A stretch of DNA of 64,000 bases from Strigops habroptila. Lineage: Eukaryota; Chordata; Aves; Psittaciformes; Psittacidae. A program made the translations under genes and the position numbers. The notes beneath the pieces are model-generated. The model ran no database searches. It was given only the letters and a program-made list of their open reading frames with translations, and was not told where the DNA came from. The stretch lies in contig NC_044277.2 in NCBI RefSeq assembly GCF_004027225.2, forward strand, positions 37,125,812 to 37,189,811, written 5' to 3'. This document shows positions 1 through 12,972 of the stretch, piece by piece; the stretch's first letter is position 1; each line of letters starts with the position of its first letter.

Positions 1-1000
1 CTACTAATTCTTACATTTTCAGTAATCCCGGTTACAGATTATCAATTTTTTTCTTGCTTTCCTTAGGAGAACTTGCTCCTTAGATTGTACTTTCCAATTT
101 GCTGAAATGTTAATAATTTATCCTGTTAGCTTTTCTGTGATAAATGGTACATGGTCATGAGCGCATCCACTCCTCCCTGGCAGCTTTTGAACTTGTTTGG
201 CACCTTCAGCCTCACCAGACAAAAGGAGAGCATCTCAAAAATATTAAGTACTTACACATCATTTGGATACTCAGTAGCAAGAAGTAGGCTTCATTTGTAA
301 TGACATTTACAAAACTAACTGCTTTAACTTCTACTGGCTAAAGCACCCACACTGCCGTACCTGTTACCTGACTAAGCACTTCAGTTCAAATCTCATTCAA
401 AATTACTGATTAATGCTCTTCAGTAAATTGTTATTTCTGGTTAGCTTCATTACACCTACTCAGCTCAAAACACAGTGCCAACCTTTATTTGGGGAAAAAC
501 CTTCTCTCCCCACACATCCATTTGCAAAAGTGCAAATGCCCAAAACTCTTTATTTTGACCTGAAACATTGTATTTCTGGTCAGGACTCAAAGGTGGGTCT
601 TCCTTTTTTGCTTCATTTTTACTGTTATGCCAAACTACTATTTAAAAAGTCTCAATCCAAATCACTGAGTAACAAGCAGCATCCTGAATTCCTGGGAAAA
701 AAAGGTTTATTTTGTCACAGGCTATTTTAAAGCCTCAAAAGGCCTGAGGATTCACCCGTTGGTGGTAAAGCACTTCAAACTCACCGCGTCGATAGAAAAA
801 GCTCTCTCTGAAAGGCTTAATGAGCCGTTTCCCATAAATTGGGCATTTAACCGGATGCGTTATGAACGCCTGAACACAGCGGAGGTTTAAAGAACAGGAC
901 AGAACGCTGTAAACGGAGTCTCTATAGAAACAACCTTCCCCTGCTCAGCCAGCAAAGGGACAGGCACACGGTCACCCCAGCACCCTCCCCTCGTCCCGCT
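1..1000. other. Upstream intergenic sequence, no gene seen
   Basis: AT-rich to moderately GC-rich DNA left of the CpG island. The only sizeable open frame (413-730) has no recognisable domain and low-complexity composition. No exon, RNA gene or repeat family was recognised. Confidence 0.6.
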
Positions 1001-1385
1001 CTTCTTTTCCTCACAGAGCTAGAAGCCCTCGGGGCCGCACAACTCCCCCGTCACACGGCGACAGCCGCCGTCTCGCCCGCCTCCCCTACTTTCTCTCCCG
1101 CTCGCAGCCCGAGCCCCTTTCCCTACGAGCCGGGAACGGAAGGAGCCGACTCCTTCCCGCAGCTCGGGGAGGCAGCAGCCACTAACCGAGCACCCAAACC
1201 CGCTACCATGAGGTGGCCCCTCAGCAGCGGCCCCTCCTCCTGCGCGCGCGCCCGCCCGCGCGGCCGAACCCTCGCGAGAGGCCGCCGCTCGCTCCCGCGC
1301 TGCCACGTTCAAAGGCGCCGGCGGCGGGGAGCGGGTCGGGCACGCGCGCCAGGCACACGGCCGCCCCGCCCCCTTGCGCCGCCCG

Positions 1386-1439
1386 CCAATCAGAGTCGGG
1401 AGGCGCCCCGCCTCGTTCCCGCGGCCGCTCCGCGATTGG
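1386..1439. promoter_or_regulatory. Paired CCAAT boxes, inverted orientation (NF-Y type)
   Basis: CCAAT at 1386-1390 in a GCCAATCAG context and ATTGG at 1435-1439 in a GATTGGCTG context, about 49 bases between the motif starts. Both match the extended NF-Y consensus. They sit about 170-220 bases upstream of the ATG at 1607. Confidence 0.6.
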
Positions 1440-1606
1440 CTGGCGGCGGGCGGGCCGGTCCGCTCGGTGCTGCGCTGCCGTGGCCGCGGGCGCTCCCGCA
1501 CGCGGGGCTCAGGTGGTGGTGGCGGCGGTTCCTGGCTCGCTATCGCTGCGGCCCCGCCGCTCCGCCCCGCCCCCGCCGTGCGCTGCGCTGCGTGACAGGA
1601 GCTGCC

Positions 1607-1667
1607 ATGGCCTCACGCAAGGGCTCCAGAGGCGCCGGCGGCAGCCCCAGCCCCGGCTCTAAGAGAG
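1607..1667 (+). CDS. ASPH: ASPH exon 1 (P1 form), translation start of long isoforms
   Basis: The ATG sits in a strong Kozak context (G at -3, G at +4). It encodes a Ser/Gly/Arg-rich cytosolic N-terminus starting MASRKGSRG and ending GSKR, and leaves one base (g) for a Glu codon completed by exon 2. The donor is a consensus GTGAGT at 1668. Human ASPH has a similar but longer Ser/Gly-rich N-terminus ending in basic residues followed by ETKHGG, so the splice to exon 2 (ETKHGGG) matches. The exon is inside the CpG island. Downstream in-frame reading past the donor is an intron artefact. Confidence 0.93.
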
Positions 1668-2726
1668 GTGAGTGGGGCCGCTGCGCCGTAGCTCGGCGGG
1701 AAGGGGCGGGGGCTCCCGCGCACCCTGAGGGGCGGCCGCCGGGGCGTAGCGCGGCGGGGCGGTGGCTGGAGCCCCGGAGCTGGGGGAGGGGAAGCGGCCG
1801 ATGCCGCCCCTCACCGTGGGCAGGGGGAGCTCCCAGACGAAACGAGGGGGTGCTGCGCCTTCCCCTGTGCCCGCGCCTCTTCGGCGGGCTGAGGTGTAGC
1901 CTCCCCGACCCGTCCCTGCCGCCGGCCCTGGGCTCCTCCGGTGCCGCGGGGGCTGGAGGGGGGCTGATGGCCGCGGTCTGTCTGTCCCTCGCGTTCCCGT
2001 CGTTCCCCGTATCGGGAGTTCACGTGGAGGAGAGACTTGGGCGGCCGGGCCTAGGCGGTGGGGATGCCCCTCGAAAGCTCCCCGAAAGGGCTGAGGTGGC
2101 TCGGGGCGGGTCTCGGCATCTGTAGGTATCCCGGGGGAGTCTGTTCAGAAGCCGGGAGTAGAACCGAAATACCCAACATCTGATGCTAGCGAAGGCGTTG
2201 TTACTCTTGTGTTGAACTTGGAGGCTGGAGTGTGTCCTTAGGCTGACCTGTTTAACAACACTGGTCCAGAGTCATTGGTTCTCTTGTAGATGTAGCATCT
2301 AAGCTGATGGTTTCTGTAAGTACAGAAGAAAGGAGAAATAATCTTAGAAAAATGCAAGTATAAGGTTTTTTGAGGCAGCGCCTCCCCAAATAAAGAACAT
2401 CTTAGGAAATCTGACTATTCATAAACTAGTATGTGTGGACAGCTTAGGTAGGGAAAGCTTTATGTGCAGTAGCCTTTTTAAGCGTAGGAGAACGAGGAAA
2501 AAAGTGTGTACTTCTGAAGGTACTGCAACCATGCACACTGCACTGCACTGAAGAAAGGAAGTGCCGTTATCAGAGATTGAATGTTTGCTCATTATACGTA
2601 ACTTCTTTGGGTTTGAGCTTCACATGCACAGAGCTCCAGTGGTGAAATGTGGTGGTAACACTGAAGTAATATAGCAGTGTTCATGTTCTTTGAATATAGC
2701 AGTGATATGGAGACTAGTGTTAATTA

Positions 2727-3019
2727 GGAGAGGGACTTTTTACAAGGACATCTAGTGATAGGACAAGGTAATGGCTTCAAGCTGAAAGGGTAGATTTAGA
2801 TTTGATATAAGGAATAAATTCTCTACTGTAAGGGTGGTGAGATACTGGAACAGGCTGCCCAGAGAAGCTGTGGCTGCTCCATCCCTGGCAGTGTTCAAGG
2901 CCAGGTTGGATGGGGCTTGGAGCATCCTGGTCTAGCGGAAGGTGTCCCTGCCTATGACAGGGGGGTTGGAACTAGATGATTTTTAAGGTCCTTTCTGATC
3001 CAAACCATTCTGTGATTCT
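2727..3019 (+). mobile_element. CR1 LINE 3' fragment, + orientation
   Basis: The stretch follows the avian CR1 3' consensus closely: aggacaaggtaatggcttc, agggtggtgagatactgg, ctgcccagagaagctgtggc, tggcagtgttcaaggccagg, ggggttggaactagatgat, then the terminal octamer-like ccattctgtgattct. It is 5'-truncated, as is usual. The start is estimated. Confidence 0.93.
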
Positions 3020-6000
3020 AATGAAAGGATGAATCATATAGGATTAGTTTATCTATCATGTGATGAATTAAGAGAAAAAGATTTCAAATATACTTAAATA
3101 TAAAAGTTTAGAGATTATATTTCAATGATATGACAATATTCATAGAAGTGGGGGTTTTATTTATTTTTCATTTTTTAAAAGTAGGTTTTTTTATTGCTGG
3201 CCTATGTTGCAGAGTCTATATTATACTTTTTTTGCTTGGACCGGAGGTGCTCTGATCCTCATGTGGTATTAACCATCTAAATACAGATTTTCAATTATAA
3301 TGCATTGAGAACATGCATCCCTGGCATGATTTTAAATACTAAACACGGGTCTGTTAATTTAAATATCACTGTAAAGATTCATCAACATTTGAAAAATAAA
3401 TTTATCGGGAAACTGAATCTCTGACTACGTAAAAAAGTATTCCATTGGTTTTTGTTTTAAATCTGAGTAAAATTTTATCTCTCTGTGTTAAAAGATCTCT
3501 GGTTTGTGTAATTGCACAGGGGATTCTGTTTGCTGTTTTCTAGAAGGGGATGAAGCAGTATGAGTAATGGGTTAGGCACTCCCCTAATGTGTAGCTGCTT
3601 TAGACAAATGTTTTGTTAGTATCAGCAACTCCTAGTTTAGAATCCCTTGGACAACTGTAAAAATGACAGCGTGAAGCTGATGCTGTTTTTATAGTTGCAG
3701 CTGCAGAAAGAGGTAATGGATGATTACTCCTGTGAAAATAAAGGAATAGCTAGGGGAGGAGAGTCTTTAGAGCAGCCAGTAAGCCTTCCACAGCTGAGGG
3801 AAATGAAAATGTGATAAGGAAATAATTTTGAGACTGCTAGTAATTGAGGCTGAAGTATAGAAACTTGAAGTTTGAGACTGTTCCTGGTAATGTTGTAGTA
3901 TTCACTTTCACAGCAGTCTGGGAGAGGACGTGGCTTCTTGCCAAGGCATTGCTCATAGCTCTGAAACCACTGAGGTTGACAGCACATCTAAAAATCTGTC
4001 TGCTGAAGACAATGCCTGCATCTGAATGTGGTCATCTGCTTTTAGGTTTCTGCATCAGAAAATGTTGACAGTAATCTTAAAAATAGATGAAGTCTGAAAT
4101 AGGTCTAACTCTAGTTTATATAGCTTTTTTTTTTTTTTTTTCTTCATTGAAATGTCAGAACTGGAACTAAATATTTTTTAGAAACAGAACTCTACCTTTT
4201 ACTTTAAAAAGTCATATTCTAGAAGCTGTCAAGTCAGTCCTAACCAAAAATCCCCAAACTTGTATTTAAGCTTTGTATTGCTTCTGAAGGATGCTTCTTT
4301 GAAAGTAACGTTTACAGAATTGAATAAATATGGCAACGATTTTATTTGGAGTACAGGAGCAAAAACCAGGTCAAAATGTGAGTTTGTGGATACTTAGGGA
4401 AACATGTGTTTGTTATTACCTTTACTGGAGAGTTTGGCTTCTTGTCTACAGAATCCATTGTAAAAACTGTGACCTCTCTAAAGGATGAAAATCAATTTTA
4501 GACAGCTAGATGAAGTAATAGATACTTGCTGGAATATTACTCAAAGTTTTATTAGACGAGGAACAGTTTTGGTACAGGAGCAAATGCGTGTCACCTGGTC
4601 ATGAATTAACTCCCTCAAATCTCATGATGGGAAATTTGGAAATGTCTTGGGTATTAGCACTTGTGGAAAAGCCTTCCAGTAAGAGTGAGGATCAGCAGTC
4701 CAGCTGCTTTTGAAACACAGATAGCTGAAAAAATATGAATTACTTTGTAAGCTGTCCTAACCTGTAGGAGTACTGATGATAAGGCATCTATCATTACGTT
4801 GCTGTGTTGGTGTCTTTTATCTTAGAGTACATAAGCCAAGACTTACTTAAACATAATTATCATTGATCATATAGTTGGGCAACAGTTGCTGTCTGTTTTG
4901 TTTGTATTTCTAATGACAAGTGGGTGAGTAGTTCTCCAGTAAGCTAGACACTACACAAACCACATTTCCAACACAAGGCACTGTCTCTGTCTACAGACAA
5001 CTGTATTTTATATTAAAAGAAAGAAAGAAAAAAAAATCCTAGCTCTGCTAGTTCTGAGGCTGTGTTGTCATGACACAGATGGAAGTCGAACTCTACTGTT
5101 GCTTTGATAAATTTTCTTTAATCTCTGTAGTAATGATTGAGATCATCTTCCCTACTTTTCTCTGCAAGATCCCAGATATTTGCTTTCACTTTTTCCTGTT
5201 TTAACCATGTAATTTCTTTATATATCCAAATACAAAGGTACTGCCAAGCTTTTAACTCCTTTTACTCATCTTTTGGACCTTCTAATGTCTGTTAATCCAG
5301 CCCTTTCACTAGTTCCTGGCTTTTCAGCTTTCTTCAAATTTGAATTATATATACTTTTATTTTGTATGCGTTCAAATTGACCTGATAATAATATTGCTTC
5401 TTCTTTTAGTTAACAGGATCAGTTCTAGAAGGATAGTTGTGTCTGTTAATTTGCATGAACTTTGACATTTTACCTCACCTCTATTGTAAAGACTACTTTA
5501 TAGTGTGTTTTCTCTGGGTGAGGCTCTCCATTACTCCATTAGGTTTTTTTTTATTTAACGAAAGAACAGAGAAAGTTCATCAGCTAATCAGGTTGCTTTT
5601 TTTTTTTTTTTTTACTGGAACTCTTTTGTTGGCTCTTGGAAGCACTGAACTTCACATCACTGCTTCCAATGCAGGAAGGACTGCCTGTGCCTTCTCTGAT
5701 CTCTCTCAGCTACCCAGCTGTGCTGTGGTGTAACATCTCCTTATCTTACACTGTGGATTCTATGTAAACATGATGCTTCCATCTACCTAAAAATTCTGTC
5801 TAATTTCTGACCTGAGCTAATGGTCAGTGGGCTTGTTTTTATGCTCTTGGCTTTGCAGTTGTGTAGTGTATTCTCTAATTTCCTGTGTTACAATCTATCC
5901 ATTATATCCTTCTTCATTTTAATTTTAATCCTTAGGGAGAAGGGTATTAAGGTGTTGGAGTTCTTAAGTGAGATGTAAATTTGAGATGCTCTGTGGGGCT

Positions 6001-9000
6001 TCACAGATGTTTTGACTGGTTTGTCCAAGTCTAACTCCTTGTGTTTGTTGGATTAACACAGATCATCATGAATTCAGCTTGTGCACTGCTCAGTGCTTTG
6101 ATTTGGCTGTTTAAACTCAGTGTTACAGTGTTTTCGTGTAACATCCTTGGTGTTCAGGTGTATGCAACAGAATGTTATTACTTTGTTAGAGTTGCTATAG
6201 ACTATTGCAGACAGATGAGAAATTCTTTGTGTCTCACTGGTAGAATCTTTATATACTGTTTTAAAAATCTTGCAGTGATTTCTTCACTGAACTTATCCTA
6301 TTGCCTAATTTAGTTGCTGACAACTAGTTGAAGATTTTGAATTATTATTAGTGTCAGATATTGCTATTTTTTAAACAGTTCGGCACAGACTAGTAAAAAA
6401 CATGTCTCTGTATTTGAAGCAAGATGGATTTAATCAGGAAAGTTGATTATGACTTGTGAGACTAATCCTAGGTCTCTGAATTTTAATGGCATCTAATAGC
6501 AAAACCATGAAATACAGGCAGCCACCTGTTTGTGATTTATCTGTCTGCTTTGTGTCTTGCTCAAGATGGCCATTCTGGAAAACATGTTAACATATTGTAA
6601 AATAATCTGCCAAATTAAGCAGTGGTAGTGGCAGTAATGATCCAAACATCTGTGATTTACATGGTATGCTGCTGCAGTGCCATCATTGAAATTACTGGTT
6701 TTCCTGTACAGAGCTCGAGTCAGTACCTTTTCAAATAATCAGTTTTCTTATCTCTGACTAAATGAAAGTGATGTAAATAACATTCTTAAAATTGTAAACA
6801 CAGGTATTCCTCTGTATACACGAGCAGATTTGCATTGTAATAGTGAATCCTTGATAAACCTCTTCGTTCATTCATCTAGAACTGGAGTTAAATGAGCTCC
6901 AAATCTTAGAAAGACAACCCTGTCATCTCTTTGCTTTATCTGTATGAAACTTTCTGTGCACCATTAGCTATTGGAAGGTATGGTTACTGGCAGCCAAGGT
7001 CACTCTGCAATGAAAAATTAGTAATTTGAGCACAGTATATGCTTTCATGATTTCCATATTGCGTGGTATTTAGATTTATTCTCTTTGATTTTTATCAAAG
7101 TACTATTTTGGATTTTAAGATTGATACCTAAGTATAGCAGGATTGACATAAAAACAAAAAGAGCCTGAAACTTTCCCGTCTGTCAGTACTTTTTCTTAGG
7201 AATTCTGGAGCACTGGGAGATGCTTCTGGAGGTGCTCTCGCTTGATAAAGACATCAAGGAAAGTTCTCCTGTCCCTTTTGGTCTAGTGTGGTCTGAAATC
7301 CTGGGCCTGCTCTGTTGTCTAATGTATCTTACCTGCATGCAGGAAGCCACTGTGGGCTAAAAGATATCATTATTCATGGTACTTTATACTTGACATCTGC
7401 AAGGATGTCTGCGTTCATGTATTTTTTAGGTATTTCATAAAGAGTTTAAATGTTATGTAAGAGAGGTAACCTTTTCAATTGCCTTTGGAGGATAGGACTT
7501 GTTTAAAATGCTAGGAGAAGAACCTAAAGTATCACTAGTAATCTCAGGGAGACAGATTTTGGCAATTACTCTGAGAACGCACATGAAAATCCCCCATCTG
7601 AGCTAGACTAGGTTCAGACTCCAGGGATGTATGTTAGACTGGGGGATTAAGGAGTTAAATTTTTTTACAGTTCAGTGGTATGTGTCTGCATTCAACTTAA
7701 TCTAGTCAGAGGCTGGTCTGCAGTCTTTCTCTTTTCAATTCTCCTTCTCTGTGCCTGAATTAGTAGCTGTGCAGGTGCTAGGTGAGCCACACAGGGAACC
7801 GACAACCTGAAAGCTGACTCTCCTTTTTTCCCCAGACTGGCTTAGCACACAGCTTTATGGAAAGTCATTTGGGTAGAAGGGGAGAGATGATAATGGGTAG
7901 CGGGGCATTGAGGCAGGGTAAGGTTGAATCTGGAGTTTTATGTTTGATTATGTCATCATGGAGCCATGGTGTGAACATAGAAGGTGAATGGTGTGGTTGA
8001 ATATGCTAATGTAATGGCCAGATATGTAAGGCCTTCAGTTAAGACAACAAAATTTGCCAGGAGTAGAACGCACGTATGTGAAGATTGTTTCTAATTACAG
8101 AGTGCATAAAGAGGTGAGATTCCAATATTGCTGTTTCTTTAAACTCAAAACGCTTTTAATGATCACCGGTGTGAAAAGAAAAAAACTTCATTTTCAACTG
8201 GACCTTTCTGAATCACTTTTTGAAACATGTAATAACTGTTCCTGTGCTAATTCTTATGTTGAATTCTTCATTATAGAGAACTTGAGCAGAGGAGTTCTGA
8301 TTTACTCCAAGTGGTTCTTTCCTGATGAAGAGCACAAACTGGTAATTTGTGTGATAGCCTGCAGCAATCTTTTTTCTAACTGCATCCTATGGCCTAGCTC
8401 TTTGCATGGAAGAGTTTTGAGCTATGCTTTGAAGTGGAAATTATAACTCTATTATGTGTCTTTAAACACACTGGAAATAAGTATGCAGATAAGCATATGC
8501 TGAGTTTAAATAGACCGTGTGGTTCAGCTTGGTTAGAACTTTTTAAATGAAACAAATTTTAGTCTCCTTCATATGGAGTTGCACTATTACTATGCATGTA
8601 CTTACCCAGTGTAACAAATGCTTCCAAGTTGTTTGTTTGAAGATTTTCTTTATAAAATATTTAATAGCTAGGGGGTTTCTAACTATTACGTAGTAGTTTT
8701 CTTGTTTCATGTTTTTATTTCCTGAGGTTCTGTTGAATGACAATTAGTTACTAATGTAACATATCTCACTTTTTACACTAGTGTTTTTTTAAGTTTGGGT
8801 TGTGTTGTGCCCTTAATACTAGAAGAAAAAGGTTCACACAGCAGTTTGTAACTGTGGTACTATTTCTTTTCATAGTAACTCTAGGGGACAGCTATATGTT
8901 TTGAAACAAGAAAGCTGTGAAAAGAGCAATGCTTTTGCAACTGAGATCTCCTAGCAACATATTTTAACAAACATTTACAAGACTGTAGGTGTGAGACTCT

Positions 9001-10180
9001 TTTGAACTCTGTAGGAGTTACAGATGCATAGAACCTGTATGAACTTACACCTAGTTACCTTGGTGTAGTATCAGACTTGAAATTTGGCTAAGTTCTAGCC
9101 ATTAAAGAAAGGATTAAATTTAAATTTTTTTTTTTTTTTTTTTTTTTAGCAGAAACCTGCAAATAGCGAGACTTGTAGGTACTTGCATGGCACCTAGAGT
9201 TTTATTTGCTTCTATTTGAAACTCCCTCAAACCATGAGAAAAATTGAAGCAACATAATCTGTTTTGTTTCTTTTGTGGCATAACTGAGACTTGTTGCTAA
9301 AACAGATTGATGTGACCCATATTACAGGATAGGAAAATGGAGCAAGGAAAAAATACCCTAAAATTGATGCCAGTGTGCTCTACGCAAAGATGAGGATTTT
9401 CAACCTTATGTAATGGAAACTCTTTTAAAGGTCACCACCAGCAGAATTTGCATGTTCTGGGCTTAAGTATTTCTTGCATTTCCTTTCCACATTTACCTTT
9501 CCTGAACTCTGCTTTGGCCTAAATACCACCAAATATTTAATTAACCTAGTAATTATGTAGGACTATTGGCTGCATTAAATAATTCAAATACAAGATAGGT
9601 AAATTGTTTAATTTTAGATCTTATTTCCAAATGTTCTGTGGGAGAGAGTTGGTTAATCAAAATAGCACCTATTAAAAATCTTTTTCATCTACACAGTTAA
9701 AATTGGTATTAATTTTGTCTCCTCACCAGTGTTATAGCTGATACATATAGCAGACAAAAGTTTATTGTCTGTAGCAGACAACAAACTAAAATTTTTTTAA
9801 AAGCTTGTAGTCTTACCCTTGAACTTCTTGGCTTTATGTTTAAGTCAAGCAAGTTTATAACAGCCAAGTTCTGCATTCAGTTTTGAATGTGAATTCTATT
9901 TGTGTTTGTATACACATAAAAACAAAACTTCAGAAAATTGACTGAAGTGTTTGGGACAAATAGCAGACTGTAGGAGAGTATACTTAACGTAAGTAGATCT
10001 GTACAGAAAAGTAAATAGATAACACAAAATGTTTTTATTCTGTCTTTAAAGGACTTAATGCTTTTTTCCTGAAGTGCTAAATCTTTAAGCCTGTTGTTAT
10101 ACTATTTTAAGTTTGTGGAGAAAAAGTTTTTAAAAAAATAATAAAAATAATCCAAACTATTCAGATATTATCTGAATAGT

Positions 10181-10368
10181 AATGGGTCATGAGACACTGG
10201 CCCAGATTGCCCAGAGAAGCTGTGGCTGCCCCATCCCTGGTAGTGTCCAAGGCCAGGCTGGGGGGGGCTTTAAGCAACCTGATCTAGTGGATGGTGTCCC
10301 TGACCGTGGCAGGGGGTTGGAACTAGGTGAGCTTTAAGGTCCCTTCCAGCCCTAACCATTCTGTGATG
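10181..10368 (+). mobile_element. CR1 LINE 3' fragment, + orientation
   Basis: Contains gcccagagaagctgtggctg, agtgtccaaggccaggctgg, ggggttggaactaggtgag and the end ccattctgtgatg, all CR1 3' signatures. It is 5'-truncated and begins right after a perfect inverted repeat. Confidence 0.92.
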
Positions 10369-12869
10369 GATGCATTAAATACTGCTGTAAATACATTCCT
10401 GTTGATAGTATTCATTATAAAACTCTTAGGACTTGTAAGCAGTGTTGGTTTTAGCTATTTAAACTGTGTGCACATCTGTGTGTAGTTTTCCTTGTAAGAA
10501 ATCCTGATTGAAGAACTAATCAAAATAGATGTTCAGCTGGATAACCAAAAAGAAAAACCCCAAACATGGCTTGGACAAAATTTGACTGGCTTTTGAAAGC
10601 AATCATCTTTCTAGCACGTTTAGAAAAGAAGCAGGTGCAGGTTCAGGGTTTTCTGCTATTAACATGTATCTCTGTATTCATTTTTACCTCCTCTGACTTC
10701 AGCAGTTATGCTTAGATAAACAGAACTCCAGAGGAAAGTAGCAGCAGCAGCTCTTATGGTAGCAAACAGCTGGTCTCTCCAAACCTCACTGAAAAGCGTA
10801 GAGCTAGCACTGCAAGTAGAATTCACTGTCATGATGAATTTAGGTGAAGTGCCTTTGACATGTCTTATGAAACCTTTCAGGACAGAATTTCTCATTAAGT
10901 TTCTTTTTGTCTTTAATTTTTGACTTTTTATTTTAGAGACAAAAACTTCTGTTTCTCTAAAAAACAAAACAACAAAGCTAGTTATTCTTGTGATGTTTCT
11001 TTTATGAGTAGATTACTTGTGAATAAATTTTCTGATTTTTATTGTGTATGTAGTAGAAGAATCACTTGAATGGAAAGCAATCAGGATTTATTTGCTGTTT
11101 GTAAGACAGAATAAATGTAACTACATAAGAATAATGGCAAACGCCCTATCCTTGGAATGATCCTTGGCATCAGTCAGCCTGATGATAATCTTATTCTTGA
11201 TGTGTGTTGGATTTTTTTCTGAAGAATGATTAATTCCTTCTTGGTAACAAATCACCTTCATTTGCAACTAAAAAACTCTTCTAAATGTTGCGGTGCTGCC
11301 TGTGAACCAGAAAGGTATCCATAGGCTTAAAAATACTTTGACTTATAACATCATATATTCAGAAATAGGCTAATTTTTTAAAAGTATTGACTATCTCTCT
11401 TTATAAACTGAATATAAAGAAGGAAAAAAATCTAAACATATATATTATACTTGAAGTGTATTTTCAGGTAATAAGATTGTGGAACTGATGCTGTGTAGAA
11501 CAGAGCTGGAAAGAGTGGTTTCTTACTTCTCTGCAAATATACTTAGATAATCAGTGCTCTTACTCAGGATAGAGTAGAAAAAGTTTTAATTCCATTTCTT
11601 CTTGAAGAAGGAAAGGTTTGGTTGACTTCCAGTGTTGCAGCTGCTGTTTTTGTGGTATACTTGAACAGAAGCGAGAGTGTATACTTTAGATTCTTGTTGT
11701 TGAAACTGTTCCAATCCAATGTGAAACAAAGATTCAGCCTGCTGAGAGTGAGTATGAGGATAGGCCAGTTATGTCTAGAGTCTCCTTCCTTACCTAGAAA
11801 GGAGAGGAAGAAATGTGCTTTAGTCTCTGTTCTGCAGAGCTCCTCTCTTACAAATTGCTGTTGTGGCCACTTAAGATATGACTATGCATGAATAAATAGC
11901 TTCATCATGAAGGACTAAAATAGCTTTGTTCTTATACCCTTGGGCATGCTTAAAAATGTGGTTTAGACCTCTGAAGAAATTCAAACACTGTTCCTCATAG
12001 GAGAAAACCGAATCTCTGATTTTTCACATCTTGATTAAGTGCTGAATTCAAGGAGGTGGTTCAATCGAATCACTTCAGCTACTGAAGGGAGGAGCTTCCT
12101 TTCACTAAGGAAGCTCAGCAAAGCACTTTTGATCCTACAGTTCCTTTACGTATTTTTTGATGCATATCTTTTTCTTTCTTTTTTTTCCTTTTTCTCCTTC
12201 AGTTGCCTATCTCAGCATCTCCACAAATCCTGAGTTTATGACTTTGCTCTTGTTTTCAGTATTTATGTTCTTTGATTGTTTGCATAGTAGGATACTTTGC
12301 TGTGAGAAACCATATAAGGACTGAAAATTAAGGACCTCAAAGGCTTATATGAAGATTGATTATATGTGGAATAAGGAAAAGTTCCTCAAATACTCAAGTA
12401 TAAATCTGTGAAGTGGCAGCAGGAGAGACAAAATTGCTTTTCATTTGGCTAATTTATTGTTTTGACTTTAAGTTCTGGTCTGTATTTTCTTTGATCTTAC
12501 AGCTTTTTCTGTTCCATCCATTTCCCTGTTCCTTACTAGAAAGTTTCTGATTACTTTATTAAAATCCTTTGGTAATATGCACAGGTATGTTTGTAACCAT
12601 GTAGACTAGATTATATAAAGTGCAGAGCAGAGATCTAGTTTTTAATGAGAAGAATAATAATAAAAAAGCCAGATTGTGTGGTTTTGGGTTTTTGTTTGGG
12701 TTTTTTCCCCCCCTATTTTCCATTAAGGTTGCAGTGCTGAAGAAGATATTTTAGATAGCAAAAGGAAGACTCAATTTCATATCACAAAGAATTTATATTG
12801 AATTTATTAAAAGTAAACCTTTACCTAAAACTTTAGATTTTTAAAGACCCTTCTGTCACGATTGTTTGT

Positions 12870-12972
12870 TAAAAAAAAAAAAAAACAAAAAAACAAAAAA
12901 ACAAAAAAACAAACAAACAAAAAAAAAAAGCCCCAAAAAAATAAAACCCAAAACAAAACACAAACCCCCAAA
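12870..12972. repeat. A-rich low-complexity tract with C interruptions
   Basis: About 100 bases of A runs broken by single C's, passing into runs of AAAACCC type. The open frame on the - strand here (Phe-rich) is only this tract translated. Confidence 0.9.

Larger units (their letters stand above)
1000..2110 (+). promoter_or_regulatory. ASPH: CpG-island promoter P1 of ASPH
   Basis: A sharply bounded GC- and CpG-rich block surrounds the first coding exon. No TATA box is seen. It holds a CCAAT box at 1386-1390, an inverted CCAAT (ATTGG) at 1435-1439 and GC boxes at about 1361-1372 and 1562-1576, the last ending about 30 bases before the ATG. This suits a housekeeping, Sp1/NF-Y type promoter; the human P1 promoter of this locus is known to be GC-rich and Sp1-driven. 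The transcription start cannot be placed from sequence alone, probably between about 1440 and 1600. Confidence 0.85.

Noticed and set aside
1208..2125. 305-codon open frame on + through the CpG island (with overlapping frames at 1213-1662 and on - at 1019-1501)
   Set aside because: Arg/Pro/Gly-rich translation of GC-rich promoter DNA. It runs straight through the ASPH exon 1 donor in a different frame and shows no domain.
8054..8446. 130-codon open frame in intron 1
   Set aside because: No recognisable domain, no promoter or splice context, and length expected by chance in 64 kb.
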